In this document: positions 8,078-9,958 of the stretch, piece by piece
Layout of the letters: each line of letters begins with the position of its first letter
Numbering within the stretch: position 1 is the stretch's first letter
Origin: an uncultured Desulfobacterium sp.
GTDB taxonomy: Bacteria > Desulfobacterota > Desulfobacteria > Desulfobacterales > Desulfobacteraceae
Direction of reading: 5' to 3'
Assembly: GCA_937124525.1 (NCBI GenBank)
Contig: CAKZLA010000476.1
Location: 1 to 9,958, forward strand
Length of the DNA stretch: 9,958 nucleotides
Made by a program: the position numbers and the translations under genes
Notes under the pieces: model-generated
The model's input: only the letters and a program-made list of their open reading frames with translations
What the model was told of the DNA's origin: nothing
Databases searched by the model: none

Positions 8078-8981
8078 ATTGAGTAACAAGCGAATGTTTC
8101 CACATTTTTTCATACAAGGCAATATAATATGCAGCTGTTACCGAATAGTTTTTAAAAGATGCGGTATCTGGTTCAGACAAGAGTGAGACGTCAGGGCAAT
8201 TCAAAATTTCCGACGCACAGCCTTTATTCACTTTGTTTAAAAATGCGGTTTGAATGGAAGGTTCAACAAGCGGGTTTTCTCCTTGAATTATCCGGCTGGG
8301 AAACCCGGGACAGGTTGTATTTACGAAATGAGCTGCAGAAATACCACTGGCGAGAAAATCGACGGGATTGTTATCCCGGGTTTCTTCATAATTCAACGGC
8401 TGCCGTTCAAAAAAAAGATCTTGCCAGAACCATGCAGTATCAATCCCCCTGTCTTCAATGGAAGATAACATTGCTTTGGTATTATGAAAATTGTGGATGG
8501 TAAAAAGGCAGGGTATCCCAAAACTTTTTGCCACGGCCGGTATCAGCCCTGTCATCCAGTCGTTACAATGAATCAGGTCAGGTAAAACGCTGGGGATAAT
8601 TCTGTTGATAACCTCCCGCTGGAATGAAAGCGAAACCCTCATATTATCCTGGTCGAAAGGGGAATATATCTCTTCTTGATAAAAAAACACCCGGTCTTGA
8701 GCAAGATGGACCTTTGTCTCGGAAGACCTGGTTCTTATCGTATTTAACTGACTCTGAAAAAGCGAGCTCCCATGGTTGTTAAATATGGTGCGGTAATCGG
8801 GGAGCGCCACATGGACATCGGCACCTTTTTTATGTAATGCAGCAATGACTGCGGCAGAAATATCCGCCAGTTCGCCAGCCTTTGCCCTTAAGGATGTGAG
8901 CATACCACTCATACTTGCAGGCAGGTAGGAGACTTCCGGTGTGATAAATAGAATTTTGAGCTTTTTAAAATCACAAGGCAT
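8076..8981 (-). CDS. glycogen synthase N-terminal (GT5) domain with the catalytic C-terminal domain deleted
   Basis: The 301-residue product begins as a GT5 ADP-glucose glycogen/starch synthase: KILFITPEVSYLP (8-21), KAGELADISAAV (34-45), DVHVALPDYR (55-64), DLIHCNDWMTGLIPA (135-149), FTIHN (160-164), NNPVDFLASGISAAHFVNT (204-222) and GCASEILNCPD (254-264). Full enzymes of this kind are about 480 residues or longer. Here, directly after NCPDVSLLSEPDT, the protein continues with SVTAAYYIALYEKM (280-293), which resembles the extreme C-terminus of the full enzyme (VTARQYIxLYEKM). The second Rossmann domain (~200 residues, nucleotide-sugar and catalytic residues) is thus missing in frame. The family glycine pair is altered (KAGE rather than KxGG) and NTVSPTF has become NTTCPGF. 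Glycosyl transfer is very unlikely. The ATG is set by GGAGG (complement of 8991-8995) 9 bases upstream. The CBM48 gene is 39 bp upstream, probably co-transcribed. It may be a decaying gene or a repurposed domain. Confidence 0.85.
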   Translation of the reverse strand: MPCDFKKLKILFITPEVSYLPASMSGMLTSLRAKAGELADISAAVIAALHKKGADVHVALPDYRTIFNNHGSSLFQSQLNTIRTRSSETKVHLAQDRVFFYQEEIYSPFDQDNMRVSLSFQREVINRIIPSVLPDLIHCNDWMTGLIPAVAKSFGIPCLFTIHNFHNTKAMLSSIEDRGIDTAWFWQDLFFERQPLNYEETRDNNPVDFLASGISAAHFVNTTCPGFPSRIIQGENPLVEPSIQTAFLNKVNKGCASEILNCPDVSLLSEPDTASFKNYSVTAAYYIALYEKMWKHSLVTQ

Positions 8982-9020
8982 CTGATACTTCCTCCATGAA
9001 AAAAGAGTTGAATTTCATTG

Positions 9021-9329
9021 TCAAGTGATAATCACTGAGTTTTCACAATTCCCGTAAGAGCAGTGTACATAAGTGTCTGCATCCATATCATTTACCCAGT
9101 CCACCCCATCTGCAAGGTATCTGAACTGATACGTTTTGTTTGAGTCAAGCCTGACAGTGGCGGAGAATGTGCCGTTTTTGTATCTTTTCATAGGCGTTGC
9201 GCCTTTGTTCCATTTATTGAATTCCCCAACCACACACATTTTTTTTGCCCCATTTCCAATCTCTTTCTGGACCCGGAAGGTTACCTTACAAAGTGGCTTG
9301 TTTTTTAAATACTTTTTTTTAATGCTCAT
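9021..9329 (-). CDS. stand-alone CBM48/isoamylase early-set glycogen-binding protein
   Basis: A 102-residue protein that is essentially one carbohydrate-binding module family 48 domain, the fold found in AMPK beta subunits and at the N-termini of branching and debranching enzymes. Seen are CVVGEFNKWN (32-41), TPMKR (45-49), an alternating beta stretch GTFSATVRL (53-61), YQFRYLADGVDW (67-78) and ENSVI (96-100). W40, W78 and N97 correspond to the glycogen-contacting residues of AMPK beta (W100, W133, N150). No signal peptide or enzymatic domain is present, so it is expected to bind alpha-glucan in the cytoplasm. The start is secure: AAGGAG (complement of 9335-9340) lies 5 bases before ATG. It is the first gene of a two-gene unit with the truncated GT5 protein 39 bp downstream, which suggests a shared glycogen-related role. 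Confidence 0.87.
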   Translation of the reverse strand: MSIKKKYLKNKPLCKVTFRVQKEIGNGAKKMCVVGEFNKWNKGATPMKRYKNGTFSATVRLDSNKTYQFRYLADGVDWVNDMDADTYVHCSYGNCENSVIIT

Positions 9330-9358
9330 TGTTTCTCCTTTGCGCTTTCTGGTTTTCC

Positions 9359-9394
9359 AAGTTCGAATATAGTGGACCCAATAAATGACAGCAA
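9359..9394 (-). promoter_or_regulatory. sigma70-like promoter of the CBM48-GT5 unit
   Basis: On the minus strand TTGCTG (complement of 9389-9394) is separated by exactly 17 bp from TATATT (complement of 9366-9371, 5/6 match to TATAAT). Predicted transcription starts near 9359, about 30 bases before the CBM48 ATG, leaving room for its AAGGAG site. The -35 matches only 3/6, so the call is moderate. Confidence 0.5.
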
Positions 9395-9503
9395 ACCTGT
9401 TAAAAACATATCATCAATAAATAAATTTTTTTATATCCATTCACAATTTGTTGATGGTCAGGATTTCAAGGGATGTGGGTTTACTGGGTAAGTGAAGTCG
9501 AAC

Positions 9504-9536
9504 TGAAATCCTTAAAATCACTATAAGGATATTTCA
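9504..9536. repeat. 11-bp inverted repeat with a 2-nt bulge
   Basis: TGAAATCCTTA (9504-9514) pairs with TAAGG (9524-9528) and ATTTCA (9531-9536), with AT (9529-9530) bulged and a 9-nt loop. It lies between the HTH gene and the CBM48 gene, both on the minus strand. There is no T tract on either side, so it is more likely an operator or RNA hairpin than a terminator. Confidence 0.55.
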
Positions 9537-9581
9537 ACTTTGGGTCAACAAGACAGAAACCCATAAAAAAACGTATGAATC

Positions 9582-9598
9582 GCCTATTAAAAATAGGC
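9582..9598 (-). terminator. hairpin just after the HTH gene, possible terminator
   Basis: GCCTATT (9582-9588) and AATAGGC (9592-9598) form a perfect 7-bp stem with a 3-nt loop, 1 bp beyond the stop codon of the HTH gene. In the minus direction a T-rich run (complement of 9564-9571) begins about 10 bases later, so it is an imperfect Rho-independent terminator. Confidence 0.4.
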
Positions 9599-9599
9599 A

Positions 9600-9860
9600 T
9601 TATTGGAGGGTCAGGAGAAAGGTTCTGAGGTTTATCTTTTTGTTCTTCAAACCTGTTTTTTTCCGGATATTTTCCCGGTGGTGGGATATTGTGCTGACAG
9701 CGGTGTTCATGATTTCTGATATTTCTTTGTTGGATTTTCCATATTTAATGAGATTTGCAACATGAATTTCAGTGGGTGTTAAGTTAATCATTTTATCTGA
9801 TAATTTTTTTGAAAACGGGGAGAGGATGTTTTTTAATTCTGATTCCAGGATATTGATCAA
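9600..9860 (-). CDS. orphan LuxR-type HTH domain (possible fragment of a PAS-HTH regulator)
   Basis: The 86 residues consist of a short helical lead (LESELKNILSPFSKKLSDK, about 5-23) and a LuxR/GerE DNA-binding domain: LTPTEIHVANLIKYGKSNKEISEIMNTAVSTISHHRENIRKKTGL (27-71), ending LKNKKINLRTFLL. In large regulators recalled from deltaproteobacteria this same lead plus HTH forms the C-terminus behind PAS domains. Here the frame runs into a stop at 9930-9932, and the other two frames also stop (9917-9919, 9895-9897), so no sensor domain precedes it within the window. The only in-frame start giving this length is TTG (complement of 9858-9860) with AGGA just 3 bases away, too close for good initiation; an internal ATG gives about 63 residues. 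It is either a small free-standing regulator like GerE or a remnant. HTH identity is sure; start and functionality are not. Confidence 0.65.
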   Translation of the reverse strand: MINILESELKNILSPFSKKLSDKMINLTPTEIHVANLIKYGKSNKEISEIMNTAVSTISHHRENIRKKTGLKNKKINLRTFLLTLQ

Positions 9861-9888
9861 GTCCTGCTGGCTTTTCCGGGTTATTGTG

Positions 9889-9919
9889 CGACAATTACCT
9901 TGGCCGATGACGACAATTA
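9889..9919. repeat. direct repeats CGACAATTA, 22 bp apart
   Basis: CGACAATTA occurs at 9889-9897 and again at 9911-9919, a start-to-start distance of 22 bp (about two helical turns). Both copies lie 29-59 bp before the presumed TTG start of the orphan HTH gene, where an operator would be expected. Read on the minus strand they create two of the three stop codons upstream of that gene. Confidence 0.6.
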
Positions 9920-9958
9920 TCTTGTCCGGTTAAAGATGTGATAAAACCCCCGACATTT

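Noticed and set aside
8159..8503. 114-codon plus-strand frame opposite the GT5 domain
   Set aside because: The minus-strand reading has clear family motifs and a strong ribosome-binding site; the plus-strand one has neither.

Overview
The window looks like a chromosomal segment of a Gram-negative, moderate-GC bacterium, most likely a sulfate reducer of the Desulfobacteraceae/Desulfobacterota type. This is inferred by family resemblance recalled from memory: the large GT5 glycogen synthase subtype, the lone CBM48 protein and the LuxR-type tail (LTPTEI...LKNKKINLRT) are all common in that group. No database search was possible.

The left part (1-1775, + strand) is housekeeping. It holds the 3' part of ruvB (Holliday-junction motor), then the ribosomal protein pair rplM (L13, TTG start with a good Shine-Dalgarno) and rpsI (S9), closed by a strong intrinsic terminator. 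Next comes a complete exonuclease I gene (sbcB, 1886-3328), preceded by a short tandem repeat, and then a 471-bp stretch without a convincing gene (3329-3799). A very large SNF2-family helicase/ATPase (1405 aa, 3800-8017) follows. It has an N-terminal winged-helix/TPR-like half and a complete C-terminal SNF2 motor.

The right part (8076-9958) is on the minus strand and looks like accessory or decaying DNA. Three small genes each encode one domain that normally belongs to something larger. They are a glycogen synthase N-terminal GT5 domain joined directly to the last ~25 residues of the same enzyme (in-frame loss of the catalytic C-terminal Rossmann domain), a stand-alone CBM48 glycogen-binding module just upstream of it in an apparent operon with a recognisable sigma70-like promoter, and an orphan LuxR-type HTH with stops in all three frames upstream.

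The most interesting points are the internally deleted GT5 protein co-transcribed with a CBM48 module (possible non-catalytic glycogen-binding pair or pathway remnant), the orphan HTH with 22-bp-spaced direct repeats in front of it, and the large SNF2 protein. No CRISPR array, tRNA, rRNA, insertion sequence or complete phage or defence system was seen.
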